Source: Clostridium sp. 1001271st1 H5
GTDB taxonomy: Bacteria; Bacillota; Clostridia; Lachnospirales; Lachnospiraceae
Direction of reading: 5' to 3'
Assembly (NCBI RefSeq): GCF_005845215.1
Contig: NZ_SPHO01000012.1
Coordinates: 124,001-188,000 of the forward strand
DNA: 64,000 bases
The notes below the pieces were generated by a model. That model worked only from the letters and a program-made list of their open reading frames with translations. It was not told where the DNA came from and did not search any database. Made by a program: the position numbers and the translations under genes. Position 1 is the stretch's first letter. The number at the start of each line of letters is the position of its first letter. Below are positions 1-8,184 of the stretch, one piece after another.

Positions 1-1
1 T

Positions 2-256
2 CATATGTATGCTCAAATTATCGACGATACGGTTGGTAACACCTTGGTTGCTGCTTCCACAGTTGAGAAAGAAGTAAAGGCTGAACTGGAGAAGACCAAC
101 GATAAGGCAGCTGCAGCATATGTAGGTACAGTCATTGCAAAGAGAGCCCTTGAAAAAGGTATCAAGGAAGTTGTTTTCGATAGAGGCGGCTTTATATATC
201 AGGGCAAAATTCAGGCATTAGCAGATGCAGCCCGCGAGGCTGGTCTGGATTTCTAA
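2..256 (+). CDS. rplR: 50S ribosomal protein L18 (5' truncated by window edge)
   Basis: Ribosomal protein L18 binds 5S rRNA in the central protuberance of the 50S subunit. The frame enters from the left edge, so only the C-terminal 84 or so of about 120 residues are present. The ATG at position 5 is an internal Met, preceded in frame by His, and is not the start. The visible part has the family segments [14 protein letters not shown] and the closing [12 protein letters not shown] and [12 protein letters not shown]. It is followed 17 bases later by rpsE, the usual spc operon order. Confidence 0.96.
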   Translation, partial: HMYAQIIDDTVGNTLVAASTVEKEVKAELEKTNDKAAAAYVGTVIAKRALEKGIKEVVFDRGGFIYQGKIQALADAAREAGLDF

Positions 257-273
257 TAGAGAGGAGAACAAGC

Positions 274-783
274 ATGAAGCGTACAATTATTGATGCCAGT
301 CAGATGGAGCTGAATGACAAAGTAGTGGCAATCAAGAGAGTATCCAAGACTGTTAAAGGTGGACGTACCATGAGATTTTCCGCTCTGGTAGTAGTTGGTG
401 ACGGCAATGGCCACGTTGGCGCAGGTTTAGGAAAGGCCGGCGAGGTTCCGGAGGCTATCCGCAAAGGTAAAGAAGCCGCAATTAAGAATCTGGTAGAGAT
501 TCCTGTAGATGAGAATAAGAGTATCCCACATGATTTTATCGGTAAATTCGGAAGTGCAGCTGTTCTGTTGAAGAGAGCTCCTGAAGGTACTGGTGTTATT
601 GCCGGCGGTCCAGCGCGTTCCGTACTGGAGATGGCAGGAATCAAGAACATCCGTACAAAATCTTTAGGGTCCAATAACAAGACAAATGTAGTCCTTGCAA
701 CTCTTGCAGGCCTTACTTCCTTAAAGACTCCGGAAGAATTCGCAAGACTGCGCGGCAAATCTGTGGAAGAAATCGTAGGCTAA
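274..783 (+). CDS. rpsE: 30S ribosomal protein S5
   Basis: S5 sits on the solvent side of the 30S subunit near the mRNA entry channel and contributes to decoding accuracy. The 169-residue protein has the N-terminal double-stranded RNA-binding-like domain ([15 protein letters not shown], then [17 protein letters not shown]) and the C-terminal domain with [15 protein letters not shown] and [14 protein letters not shown]. Length matches bacterial S5. A GAGGAG ribosome site lies about eight bases before the ATG. It is part of the spc operon, between rplR and rpmD. Confidence 0.98.
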   Translation: MKRTIIDASQMELNDKVVAIKRVSKTVKGGRTMRFSALVVVGDGNGHVGAGLGKAGEVPEAIRKGKEAAIKNLVEIPVDENKSIPHDFIGKFGSAAVLLKRAPEGTGVIAGGPARSVLEMAGIKNIRTKSLGSNNKTNVVLATLAGLTSLKTPEEFARLRGKSVEEIVG

Positions 784-798
784 TAGGAGGAGAAAGAC

Positions 799-981
799 AT
801 GGCAGAGAAATTAAAAATCACATTAGTCAAGTCCCCTATCGGTGCTGTTCCAAAGCAGAAAGCAACGGTTAAGGCTCTTGGACTGACCAAGATGCACAAG
901 ACGGTTGAGATGCCAGATAATGGCGCTGTCAGAGGCATGGTCGCAGCAGTGCGGCATTTAGTAAAAGTGGAAGAAATCTAA
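799..981 (+). CDS. rpmD: 50S ribosomal protein L30
   Basis: L30 is a small 50S protein. At 60 residues it is the short bacterial form. The sequence [25 protein letters not shown] followed by [28 protein letters not shown] is the full L30 fold (split here: strand [10 protein letters not shown], helix KATVKALGL, then [12 protein letters not shown]). The start has a GGAGGAG ribosome site 8 bases upstream. It lies 15 bases after rpsE and before rplO, as in the canonical spc operon. Confidence 0.97.
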   Translation: MAEKLKITLVKSPIGAVPKQKATVKALGLTKMHKTVEMPDNGAVRGMVAAVRHLVKVEEI

Positions 982-1006
982 TCAGATAAAGTAAGGAGGT
1001 GCAGTC

Positions 1007-1447
1007 ATGGAGTTATCAAATTTACAGCCTGCTGCAGGTTCAAAGCACAGCGATAATTTTAGAAAAGGCCGTGGCCACGGTTCAGGTAATGGTAAGACCG
1101 CTGGTAAGGGCCATAAGGGTCAGAAAGCTCGTTCCGGAGCAACAAGACCTGGCTTTGAAGGCGGACAGATGCCTTTATACAGACGTCTGCCAAAGCGTGG
1201 TTTCACTAATATGAATTCTAAGACCATTGTTGGTATTAACGTAAGCGCTCTGGAAAGGTTCGATAATGATGCTGAGGTTACGGTTGAGACCTTAATCGAG
1301 GCTGGCATCGTTAAGAATCCAAGAGATGGTGTAAAGATTCTTGGAAATGGAGAATTAACCAAAAAGCTGACCGTTAAGGTTAATGCATTCAGTGAAGGTG
1401 CAAAATCTAAAATCGAAGCTTTAGGTGGAACCTGCGAGGTGATCTAA
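1007..1447 (+). CDS. rplO: 50S ribosomal protein L15
   Basis: L15 is a late-assembling 50S protein that contacts 23S rRNA. The 146-residue product starts [14 protein letters not shown] and has the Gly/Arg-rich N-terminal extension ([35 protein letters not shown]) and the globular C-terminal half ending [16 protein letters not shown], and [10 protein letters not shown]. An AAGGAGG site precedes the ATG. Its stop codon overlaps the start of secY by one base (TAATG), implying translational coupling. Confidence 0.98.
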   Translation: MELSNLQPAAGSKHSDNFRKGRGHGSGNGKTAGKGHKGQKARSGATRPGFEGGQMPLYRRLPKRGFTNMNSKTIVGINVSALERFDNDAEVTVETLIEAGIVKNPRDGVKILGNGELTKKLTVKVNAFSEGAKSKIEALGGTCEVI

Positions 1448-2763
1448 TGTTTAAAACGATCAGAAATGCATTCAAGGTAAAAGAGCTTCGCACTAAGATT
1501 CTCTATACCTTCATGATGCTGGTGGTCATCCGTTTTGGCAGCCAGCTGCCGATTCCTGGAATTGAAACATCGTTCTTTGCGAATTGGTTTGCGAAACAGA
1601 CAACGGATGTGTTTGGCTTCTTTAATGCCATGACAGGTGGTTCATTTTCATCTATGTCCATCTTTGCCCTGAGCATTACGCCATACATCACATCTTCCAT
1701 CATCATCCAGCTGCTGACCATTGCGATTCCTAAACTGGAAGAGCTGCAGAAGGATGGCGAGGACGGAAGAAAGAAGATTCAGGAATACACCCGTTACACC
1801 ACCGTGGGCCTGGCACTGATTGAATCAAGTGCCATGGCCATCGGCTTCGGACGTCAGGGACTTCTTATAGACTATAATGCGTGGAACATCATCATCGCCA
1901 TTGTAACCATGACAACGGGCAGTGCCCTGCTCATGTGGATTGGCGAGCAGATTACGGAAAAGGGCGTTGGAAACGGTATCTCAATTGTACTGTTGTTCAA
2001 CATCCTGTCCAGTGTGCCGGATGATATGAAGACCCTTTATTACCGTTTTATTTTCGGACAGACGGTTACAAAGATGATTTTCAGTGTTGTAGTGATTGCC
2101 CTGGTTATCCTGGCTATGGTAGTTTTCGTTATCGTGCTGAACGATGCGGAGAGAAGAATTCCGGTCCAGTATTCCAAGAAGATGGTTGGCCGTAAGATGG
2201 TTGGCGGACAGGCTTCCAACATCCCACTGAAGATAAATACCGCAGGTGTTATGCCGGTAATCTTTGCTTCTTCCATCATGTCATTCCCGGTGGTGATTTC
2301 TCAGTTCTTTACGATTGACCCAAATTCCATCGGCAGTAAGATTCTGATGGTACTCAATTCGGGTTCATGGTGCAGGCCTGAGTATCCTATATACTCCATC
2401 GGCCTGGTGATTTATATTGCATTGCTGATTATGTTTGCTTACTTCTATACGTCCATTACCTTTAATCCGTTGGAAGTGGCCAATAACATGAAGAAGCAGG
2501 GCGGCTTCATCCCAGGCATCCGTCCTGGCAAGCCAACCAGCGATTATTTGAATAAGATATTGAATTATATTGTTTTTATTGGTGCATGCGGCCTGATAGT
2601 CATTGCGATTGTTCCGATTCTTGCGTCCGGTTTACTCAATGTGAGCCGAATCTCATTTTCCGGAACTTCCCTGATTATTATTGTGGGCGTTGTGCTTGAG
2701 ACAATCAAAGCAGTAGAATCTCAGATGCTTGTGCGTTATTATAAGGGATTTTTGAACGATTAA
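1447..2763 (+). CDS. secY: Preprotein translocase subunit SecY
   Basis: SecY forms the protein-conducting channel of the cytoplasmic membrane with SecE and SecG and is driven by SecA, whose gene is also in this window. The 438-residue protein has about ten membrane segments and typical motifs: RFGSQLPIPGI in the first segment, GIMPYIT-like ALSITPYITSSIIIQLL, the plug-proximal GVGNGIS, and the cytoplasmic loop FNPLEVANNMKKQGGFIPGIRPGKPT. The start codon overlaps the rplO stop by one base. A terminator-like hairpin follows, so adk may need readthrough or its own promoter. Confidence 0.98.
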   Translation: MFKTIRNAFKVKELRTKILYTFMMLVVIRFGSQLPIPGIETSFFANWFAKQTTDVFGFFNAMTGGSFSSMSIFALSITPYITSSIIIQLLTIAIPKLEELQKDGEDGRKKIQEYTRYTTVGLALIESSAMAIGFGRQGLLIDYNAWNIIIAIVTMTTGSALLMWIGEQITEKGVGNGISIVLLFNILSSVPDDMKTLYYRFIFGQTVTKMIFSVVVIALVILAMVVFVIVLNDAERRIPVQYSKKMVGRKMVGGQASNIPLKINTAGVMPVIFASSIMSFPVVISQFFTIDPNSIGSKILMVLNSGSWCRPEYPIYSIGLVIYIALLIMFAYFYTSITFNPLEVANNMKKQGGFIPGIRPGKPTSDYLNKILNYIVFIGACGLIVIAIVPILASGLLNVSRISFSGTSLIIIVGVVLETIKAVESQMLVRYYKGFLND

Positions 2764-2783
2764 CAACCACAGTTGAATCAATC

Positions 2784-2829
2784 AATCTGCCTTTGTGGTA
2801 TTCCACAGGGGCGGATTTGTTGTATTTAT
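2784..2829 (+). terminator. Terminator-like hairpin after secY
   Basis: A 15-bp stem with three or more G-U pairs and a TATT loop (2784-2817) is followed by a moderately T-rich stretch (TGTTGTATTTAT). The imperfect T tract suggests partial termination or processing rather than a full stop between secY and adk. Confidence 0.55.
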
Positions 2830-2837
2830 AGCATATT

Positions 2838-3045
2838 GCTAAGTGCTCATAACGAACCGCTGCACTAAGTTCGTGGAAGACCTCACTAAGTGCCAGCGGC
2901 ATGTATCGCATGTAAGCGGCTAGAATACAGCCGCTAAGTGCTCATAACGAGCCACTCCACTAGGTTCGTGGAGGACCTCACCAAGTGGAGATGACATGTA
3001 TCGCACGTAAGCGGCCAAAAGACACCCGCTAAGTGCTCATAACGA
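2838..3045 (+). repeat. 95-bp tandem repeat, 2.2 copies, between secY and adk
   Basis: Two complete 95-bp units (2838-2932 and 2933-3027) and an 18-base partial third unit (3028-3045) each begin GCTAAGTGCTCATAACGA. The copies differ at roughly one position in five, yet keep the same length with no insertions. Each can fold into a stem built from CACT and AGTG plus flanks, and one base pair has changed on both sides (G-C in unit 1, C-G in unit 2). The partial third copy runs into the GAGGAGG ribosome site of adk. It is not a CRISPR array. Function unknown. Confidence 0.9.
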
Positions 3046-3059
3046 GGAGGATTGGTTGT

Positions 3060-3704
3060 ATGAAGATTATCATGTTAGGCGCACCTGGTGCAGGTAAGGG
3101 CACTCAGGCTAAAAAGATTGCAGCAAAATATCAGATTCCCCATATCTCGACCGGGGATATATTCCGGGCCAATATTAAGAACGGCACGGAGCTGGGTATG
3201 AAAGCTAAGTCCTATATGGATGCAGGCGGCCTTGTGCCGGATGAAATCACCATCGGCATGCTGCTTGACCGTATTCATGAGGCGGACTGCAAAAACGGAT
3301 ATGTACTGGACGGATTCCCAAGGACTATTCCCCAGGCAGAGAGTCTTACAAAGGCCCTGGGCGACATGGGAGAGGCCATTGACTATGCAATCAACGTGGA
3401 TGTCCCTGATGAGAACATCATAAACCGTATGTCCGGACGCCGCGCATGCCTTTCCTGCGGGGCAACATATCATATCGTATACAATCCGCCTAAAAAAGAG
3501 GGAATCTGCGATGTATGCGGCCAGCAGCTGGTACTTAGGGATGATGATAAACCTGAAACTGTTAAAAAGCGTCTTGATGTCTATCATGACCAGACCCAGC
3601 CTCTCATAGAGTATTATAAAAAGGCAGGCGTTTTAGCCGAGGTAGATGGCACATTGGATATGGAAGAAGTATTCCAGGCCATTGTCAGGATTTTAGGAGC
3701 ATAA
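3060..3704 (+). CDS. adk: Adenylate kinase, zinc-binding long form
   Basis: Adenylate kinase interconverts ATP plus AMP and two ADP in the cytoplasm. The 214-residue protein starts at the ATG after GAGGAGG; an in-frame GTG at 3033 would add nine residues from inside the repeat and is not supported. It has the P-loop GAPGAGKGT (residues 7-15), the AMP-binding region STGDIFR, and DGFPRT. The LID domain holds four cysteines (CLSCGATYH and CDVCGQQL) typical of the zinc-stabilised Gram-positive enzymes. It sits between secY and map, the common order in Firmicutes. Confidence 0.98.
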   Translation: MKIIMLGAPGAGKGTQAKKIAAKYQIPHISTGDIFRANIKNGTELGMKAKSYMDAGGLVPDEITIGMLLDRIHEADCKNGYVLDGFPRTIPQAESLTKALGDMGEAIDYAINVDVPDENIINRMSGRRACLSCGATYHIVYNPPKKEGICDVCGQQLVLRDDDKPETVKKRLDVYHDQTQPLIEYYKKAGVLAEVDGTLDMEEVFQAIVRILGA

Positions 3705-3707
3705 AGA

Positions 3708-4454
3708 ATGGTAACGATTAAATCAGAACGGGAAATTGAATTAATGCGGGAAGCAGGGCGTATACTTGCAAAGGTCCATGAGGAGCTTGGCAAGAGTCTG
3801 GCACCGGGTATGTCTACCAAAGAAATCGACCGGATGTGTGAAGATATGATAAGAAGTCATGGATGTGTTCCATCCTTTCTGAATTATCAGGGTTTTCCGG
3901 CATCTGTGTGTATATCCATCAACGATGAGGTGGTTCACGGCATTCCGGATAAGCACCGCTATCTGGAAGAAGGCGATATCGTCAGCCTGGATACAGGCGT
4001 TATATGGAAGGGATATCAGTCCGATGCAGCCAGGACCCATATGATTGGAGAAGTGAGTGAGGAGGCCAGGAAACTGGTAGAGGTGACCCAGCAGAGCTTT
4101 TTTGAAGGTATAAAGTACGCAAAAGCGGGCAATCATCTCAATGATATTTCCAAAGCCATTCAGGAATATGCAGAGAGCTTTGGCTTCGGAGTGGTCCGGG
4201 ACCTGGTAGGTCACGGAATCGGTACGGAGATGCACGAAGCACCGGAGATTCCAAATTTCGCCCAGCGCCGTAAAGGCATTAAGCTGGCTGCCGGAATGAC
4301 ACTCGCAATTGAACCTATGATTACTGCAGGGCGCTATGATGTAGTATGGGAGGATGACGGCTGGACCGTTGTGACAGAGGACGGCTCTCTGGCATCCCAT
4401 TATGAGAACACCATCCTGATTACGGATGGCGAACCTGAGATTTTATCGCTGTAG
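3708..4454 (+). CDS. map: Methionine aminopeptidase type I
   Basis: This metalloprotease removes the initiator methionine from new proteins. The 248-residue enzyme is the type Ia length without an N-terminal extension. Metal ligands are visible in the expected order: DTGVIWKGYQSDAARTH (two Asp), GHGIGTEMHEAPEIPNF (His), AIEPMI (Glu) and VVTEDGSLASHYENTILIT (Glu). It starts three bases after the adk stop, with its ribosome site inside the end of adk, so the two are coupled. Confidence 0.97.
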   Translation: MVTIKSEREIELMREAGRILAKVHEELGKSLAPGMSTKEIDRMCEDMIRSHGCVPSFLNYQGFPASVCISINDEVVHGIPDKHRYLEEGDIVSLDTGVIWKGYQSDAARTHMIGEVSEEARKLVEVTQQSFFEGIKYAKAGNHLNDISKAIQEYAESFGFGVVRDLVGHGIGTEMHEAPEIPNFAQRRKGIKLAAGMTLAIEPMITAGRYDVVWEDDGWTVVTEDGSLASHYENTILITDGEPEILSL

Positions 4455-4468
4455 TTTGAGGTGGCCCT

Positions 4469-4732
4469 ATGGTAGAGTTTAAGGAAGCCGGCCTGGTAAA
4501 GAGCTTAGCAGGTCACGACAAAAATGAACTGTATATCATAATCAGTGTCCAAGGGGAATATGTTTATCTGTCAGACGGCAGGAAACACCCTTTAAGTAAA
4601 CAGAAACGCAAGAACAGGAAACACTTGCAGCTCATAAATGAGCACGATGAAACCTTAAGGAAGAAGCTTACAGAAGGCGCGGCGGTGAGGGATGAAGAGA
4701 TAGCAGGCTTCATCCGCAGCCGCAGGCAGTAG
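4469..4732 (+). CDS. KOW-domain RNA-binding protein (L14e-like)
   Basis: An 87-residue cytoplasmic protein with a KOW-like N-terminal half (EFKEAGLVKSLAGHDKNELYIII, then VYLSDGRKHPLSKQKRKNRKH) and a charged helical C-terminus. Proteins of this type are routinely found between map and infA in Clostridia and are annotated as KOW-domain or ribosomal L14e-like RNA-binding proteins; their exact role is not established. The start has a weak GAGGTGG ribosome site. Its position inside the ribosomal operon argues for a role in translation. Confidence 0.85.
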   Translation: MVEFKEAGLVKSLAGHDKNELYIIISVQGEYVYLSDGRKHPLSKQKRKNRKHLQLINEHDETLRKKLTEGAAVRDEEIAGFIRSRRQ

Positions 4733-4745
4733 GAGGTAAAATAGA

Positions 4746-4964
4746 ATGTCAAAAGCAGACGTAATTGAAATTGAAGGAACCGTAATTGAAAAATTGCCCA
4801 ACGCCATGTTCCAGGTTGAACTGGAAAACGGCCATCAGGTACTGGCGCATATCAGCGGAAAGCTCCGTATGAACTATATCCGCATCCTGCCGGGAGATAA
4901 AGTAACCATTGAGCTGTCGCCATATGATTTATCCAAGGGCAGAATCATTTGGAGAGATAAATAA
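4746..4964 (+). CDS. infA: Translation initiation factor IF-1
   Basis: IF-1 is a single OB-fold protein that occupies the ribosomal A site during initiation. The 72-residue product is the standard length and has the signature [49 protein letters not shown] and [17 protein letters not shown] in successive segments. An AGGAGGT ribosome site precedes the ATG. It is the last gene before a 257-base spacer leading to rpmJ. Confidence 0.98.
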   Translation: MSKADVIEIEGTVIEKLPNAMFQVELENGHQVLAHISGKLRMNYIRILPGDKVTIELSPYDLSKGRIIWRDK

Positions 4965-5150
4965 GAGGCGTTTTTCGGAGCGCTGTCCAGGCACATCCCG
5001 GCGCAGCCCGGGTGTCCCGGAGATACGGTGAAGCAGTATGCCGGCTGCTTCGGGACAGAGTAAAAACAGAGTTCAGTTTTCCGGCGGGTACAGTCATGTA
5101 ATGCACCGGCTGGCCGGGAAAAGAACATAAAACACAATAGATAAAAAAGT
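4965..5150 (+). other. GC-rich structured spacer between infA and rpmJ
   Basis: No gene was seen here. The stretch is richer in GC than its neighbours and contains nested inverted repeats: CTGTCC (4983-4988) with GGACAG (5053-5058), a perfect 7-bp stem GAAGCAG/CTGCTTC (5030-5036, 5045-5051), and TTTTCC near 5077 with GGGAAAA near 5117. It may be a transcript 3' end or a processed spacer ahead of the alpha operon promoter. Confidence 0.5.
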
Positions 5151-5152
5151 GC

Positions 5153-5181
5153 TTGCATTATTGCTAAATGTTTGATATAAT
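5153..5181 (+). promoter_or_regulatory. Sigma-A-type promoter for rpmJ and the alpha operon
   Basis: TTGCAT (5153-5158) and TATAAT (5176-5181) are separated by 17 bases, upstream of rpmJ by about 40 bases. This gives the rpmJ-rpsM-rpsK-rpsD-rpoA group its own start independent of the spc operon. Confidence 0.8.
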
Positions 5182-5221
5182 GCTTTAGCAACTTTGTTGG
5201 TCTATAGAAAGGAGAATTACT

Positions 5222-5335
5222 GTGAAGGTTAGATCATCCGTAAAGCCGATCTGCGAAAAATGCAAGATCATAAAGAGAAAAGGCAGTATCAGAGTAATTT
5301 GTGAAAATCCAAAGCATAAACAGAGACAAGGTTAA
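5222..5335 (+). CDS. rpmJ: 50S ribosomal protein L36
   Basis: L36 is the smallest 50S protein. The 37-residue product begins at GTG behind an AAAGGAG site and reads [15 protein letters not shown], then [22 protein letters not shown]. The zinc ligands of the C+ form are all present: Cys11, Cys14, Cys27 and His32. It lies between infA and rpsM, the standard position, and is read from the promoter just upstream. Confidence 0.97.
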   Translation: MKVRSSVKPICEKCKIIKRKGSIRVICENPKHKQRQG

Positions 5336-5361
5336 TTAAAATTAGGAGGTGTACTACACAC

Positions 5362-5730
5362 ATGGCTCGTATTTCAGGTGTTGACTTACCAAGAGAAAAA
5401 CGTGTTGAGATCGGTCTTACTTACATCTACGGTATTGGTAGAGCAAGCTCCAACCGCATCTTAGCAGCAGCTGGCGTTAACCCAGACACTCGTGTTAAGG
5501 ATTTAACCGATGATGAGGTGAAGAAGCTGGCAACAACAATCGCTGAGACTCAGACTGTTGAAGGTGATCTTCGTAGAGAGATTGCTATGAACATCAAGAG
5601 ACTTCAGGAAATTGGATGCTACAGAGGAATCCGTCATAGAAAGAGCCTGCCGGTTCGTGGCCAGAAGACCAAGACCAACGCCAGAACTTGCAAGGGTCCG
5701 AGGAAGACAGTAGCAAACAAGAAAAAGTAA
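5362..5730 (+). CDS. rpsM: 30S ribosomal protein S13
   Basis: S13 lies in the head of the 30S subunit and contacts the P-site tRNA and L5. The 122-residue protein has the N-terminal [20 protein letters not shown], the helix-hairpin-like [17 protein letters not shown], and the basic C-terminal tail [20 protein letters not shown] and [15 protein letters not shown]. Length is normal. An AGGAGGT site precedes the ATG. The 88 bases to rpsK contain a GAATTCG/CGAATTC inverted repeat (5749-5755, 5783-5789). Confidence 0.98.
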   Translation: MARISGVDLPREKRVEIGLTYIYGIGRASSNRILAAAGVNPDTRVKDLTDDEVKKLATTIAETQTVEGDLRREIAMNIKRLQEIGCYRGIRHRKSLPVRGQKTKTNARTCKGPRKTVANKKK

Positions 5731-5818
5731 TTTAGTAACATCGTAACCGAATTCGATTTACATGTTTTAAAAACAGGAAGAGCGAATTCAAGAAAATGAG
5801 AAAGTAGGTTAGTTTAAA

Positions 5819-6223
5819 ATGGCTAAAAAAGTGTCCACTACAGCAAAAAAAGTGACAAAAAAGCGTGTAAAGAAAAACGTTGAACGCGGACAGGCACATA
5901 TCCAGTCATCTTTTAATAACACAATCGTTACATTAACTGATGCACAGGGTAACGCTTTATCATGGGCTAGTGCCGGCGGTCTGGGATTTAGAGGTTCAAG
6001 AAAATCTACTCCATATGCAGCTCAGATGGCGGCAGAAACTGCTACAAAGGCAGCTCTCGTACATGGCTTAAAATCCGTAGACGTTATGGTTAAGGGTCCT
6101 GGTTCAGGACGTGAGGCAGCAATCCGCGCCCTTCAGGCATGCGGGCTGGAAGTAACAAGCATTAAGGACGTGACACCGGTTCCACATAACGGATGCCGTC
6201 CGCCAAAACGTAGAAGAGTCTGA
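5819..6223 (+). CDS. rpsK: 30S ribosomal protein S11
   Basis: S11 forms part of the 30S platform near the mRNA exit. The 134-residue protein has a Lys-rich start, then the conserved core: [61 protein letters not shown], and the closing [17 protein letters not shown] (each a separate segment). The ribosome site is weak (AAAGTAGG). It belongs to the alpha operon. Confidence 0.98.
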   Translation: MAKKVSTTAKKVTKKRVKKNVERGQAHIQSSFNNTIVTLTDAQGNALSWASAGGLGFRGSRKSTPYAAQMAAETATKAALVHGLKSVDVMVKGPGSGREAAIRALQACGLEVTSIKDVTPVPHNGCRPPKRRRV

Positions 6224-6249
6224 TTGATTTTAATTAGGAGGTAATTAAA

Positions 6250-6843
6250 GTGGCAGTAGATAGAGTTCCTGTTCTTAAAAGATGTAGGTCCCTTGGTCTG
6301 GACCCAATCTATTTAGGAATTGATAAAAAGTCCAACAGAGAATCCAAGAGAACAAACAAGAAGTTAAGTGAATACGGCATGCAGTTAAGAGAAAAGCAGA
6401 AAGCCAAGTTCATTTACGGCGTATTAGAGAAACCTTTCCGTAATTACTATGCCAAGGCATCCAAGATGAATGGTATGGTAGGTACTAACCTGATGATTCT
6501 GTTAGAGTGCAGACTGGACAACGTGCTGTTCCGCATGGGTCTGGGCCGTACACGTAAAGAAGCAAGACAGATTGTTGACCATAAGCACATTCTGGTTAAC
6601 GGCAAGCCAGTTAACATTCCATCCTACCGCGTTAAGGCCGGCGATGTTATCGAAGTGAAGGAGAAGTACAAATCCGCACAGAGATATAAAGACATCCTGG
6701 AAGTAACCGGAGGACGTCTGGTTCCGGCTTGGCTGGATGTAGACCAGGAGAACCTGCGCGGCACCGTTAAGGAAATGCCGACCAGGGATGAAATTGATGT
6801 TCCAGTAAACGAAATGCTTATCGTCGAGTTGTACTCCAAGTAA
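6250..6843 (+). CDS. rpsD: 30S ribosomal protein S4 (form without zinc ligands)
   Basis: S4 nucleates 30S body assembly and in many bacteria represses its own operon. The 197-residue product starts at GTG behind AGGAGGT, reading MAVDRVPVLKRCRSLGLDP. It lacks the N-terminal Cys4 zinc motif, carrying only one Cys there, as in the C-minus forms of Clostridia. The S4 RNA-binding domain is clear: LDNVLFRMGLGRTRKEARQ, then HKHILVNGKPVNIPSYRVKAGD. Unlike in Bacillus, rpsD lies inside the alpha operon. Confidence 0.98.
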   Translation: MAVDRVPVLKRCRSLGLDPIYLGIDKKSNRESKRTNKKLSEYGMQLREKQKAKFIYGVLEKPFRNYYAKASKMNGMVGTNLMILLECRLDNVLFRMGLGRTRKEARQIVDHKHILVNGKPVNIPSYRVKAGDVIEVKEKYKSAQRYKDILEVTGGRLVPAWLDVDQENLRGTVKEMPTRDEIDVPVNEMLIVELYSK

Positions 6844-6871
6844 TCCTACAATTGTTTATAAATTGTACAAG

Positions 6872-6901
6872 GTATGCCTGTCCTCTGTGGGGCAGGCGTA
6901 C
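6872..6901 (+). promoter_or_regulatory. Intercistronic hairpin between rpsD and rpoA
   Basis: GTATGCCTGTCC (from 6872) pairs with GGGCAGGCGTAC (ending 6901) over 12 bp including G-U pairs. There is no T tract behind it, so it looks like a processing or attenuation structure rather than a full terminator. Confidence 0.5.
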
Positions 6902-6951
6902 TTTGCAGGATGAAAAACCCGAACTTACGCCTTGGGCTGTGTTTGGGCAGT

Positions 6952-6975
6952 GCACTGCTTTGCAGTGCTTTATTT
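6952..6975 (+). terminator. Terminator-like hairpin just upstream of rpoA
   Basis: GCACTGC (6952-6958) and GCAGTGC (6962-6968) form a perfect 7-bp stem with a TTT loop followed by TTTATTT. The left arm can pair instead with GCAGTG just before it (6947-6952), a 12-base palindrome, giving two mutually exclusive folds. In mid-operon this suggests partial termination setting rpoA-rplQ levels. Confidence 0.55.
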
Positions 6976-7016
6976 CCCTCGAGATTTGATAGAAACCCAA
7001 AAAGGAGGGGCTATTA

Positions 7017-7979
7017 GTGTTCGATTTTGAAAAACCAAACATTGAAATCGCAGAGATTTCAGAAGACAAGAGATACGGCAAGTTTGTAGTTGAACCACTT
7101 GAGAGAGGTTACGGCACTACGCTGGGCAATTCCTTAAGGAGAATCATGCTTTCTTCTTTACCCGGAGCCGCAGTGAGTCAGGTAAAAATCGATGGCGTTT
7201 TGCATGAGTTCAGTTCCATCCCCGGAGTTAAGGAAGATGTGACTGAAATTATTATGAACATCAAAAGCTTAGCGATTAAGAACAACAGCGATACCGATGA
7301 GCCCAAGGTTGCATACATTGAATTTGAAGGCGAAGGTGTAATTACTGCAGCTGATATCCAGGCAGATGCTGATATCGAGATTATGAATCCCGACCAGATT
7401 ATTGCCACATTAAGCGGCGGCACAGACAGCAAGTTCTATATGGAGCTTACCATCACCAAAGGCCGCGGCTATATCAGCGCCGATAAGAATAAGAACGACG
7501 ATTTACCAATCGGGGTCATAGCAGTTGATTCCATCTACACTCCTGTGGAGCGCGTGAATATGGCGGTAGCCAATACACGTGTGGGACAGCAGACGGACTA
7601 CGATAAGCTTACACTTGAGATTTATACCAACGGCACCCTGGCTCCCGATGAGGCTGTCAGCCTGGCCGCCAAGGTATTAAGCGAGCACCTGAACCTGTTC
7701 ATTGATCTTTCCGAGAATGCCAAGACCGCTGAAATCATGGTAGAGAAGGAAGACAATGAGAAAGAGAAAGTGCTTGAGATGAATATCGACGAACTGGAGC
7801 TTTCCGTTCGTTCCTACAACTGTCTGAAGAGAGCCGGCATCAACACAGTGGAAGAACTGTGCAACAGGACCTCAGAGGATATGATGAAGGTTCGTAACTT
7901 AGGCCGCAAGTCCTTAGAGGAAGTGCTGGCTAAGTTAAAGGAATTAGGCTTACAGCTGAATCCAAGCGACGACAACTAA
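7017..7979 (+). CDS. rpoA: RNA polymerase alpha subunit
   Basis: The alpha subunit dimerises to nucleate RNA polymerase assembly, and its C-terminal domain contacts UP elements and activators. The 320-residue protein starts at GTG behind AAAGGAGGGG and reads [17 protein letters not shown]. The N-terminal domain has the family segment [20 protein letters not shown]; after an acidic linker near residue 245 the C-terminal domain has [19 protein letters not shown] and [20 protein letters not shown]. Length is normal. A 173-base spacer with two hairpins separates it from rpsD. Confidence 0.98.
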   Translation: MFDFEKPNIEIAEISEDKRYGKFVVEPLERGYGTTLGNSLRRIMLSSLPGAAVSQVKIDGVLHEFSSIPGVKEDVTEIIMNIKSLAIKNNSDTDEPKVAYIEFEGEGVITAADIQADADIEIMNPDQIIATLSGGTDSKFYMELTITKGRGYISADKNKNDDLPIGVIAVDSIYTPVERVNMAVANTRVGQQTDYDKLTLEIYTNGTLAPDEAVSLAAKVLSEHLNLFIDLSENAKTAEIMVEKEDNEKEKVLEMNIDELELSVRSYNCLKRAGINTVEELCNRTSEDMMKVRNLGRKSLEEVLAKLKELGLQLNPSDDN

Positions 7980-7981
7980 GC

Positions 7982-8150
7982 GACCGAACGCAGTGAGGGA
8001 GCGCAGCGAAGCGGAGTTTGCGTTTCCGCACAGACCGAACGCAGTGAGGGAGCTTTACTCCCGGTCAGTAAGTCCAAAGAAGCATGACTGAGAGAGCCAA
8101 ATAGAATAAGTGGGCGAAAACGCCGATGCCAGTAAGTCCAAAGAAGCATG
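7982..8150 (+). repeat. Two pairs of direct repeats between rpoA and rplQ
   Basis: A 21-base element beginning GACCGAACGCAGTGAGGG occurs at 7982-8002 and again at 8033-8053. A second 21-base element beginning CAGTAAGTCCAAAGAAGC occurs at 8066-8086 and 8130-8150. The second copy of the first element can fold with GGGAG/CTCCC and GACC/GGTC into a hairpin reaching 8066. The 205-base spacer holds no gene. Confidence 0.85.
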
Positions 8151-8184
8151 GTGAAGGTGTTCCACAATAATGGAGGAAAATAAA

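Noticed and set aside
2838..3045. CRISPR array
   Set aside because: The units are 95 bases long, abut with no unique spacers, and differ from each other. No cas genes are present.
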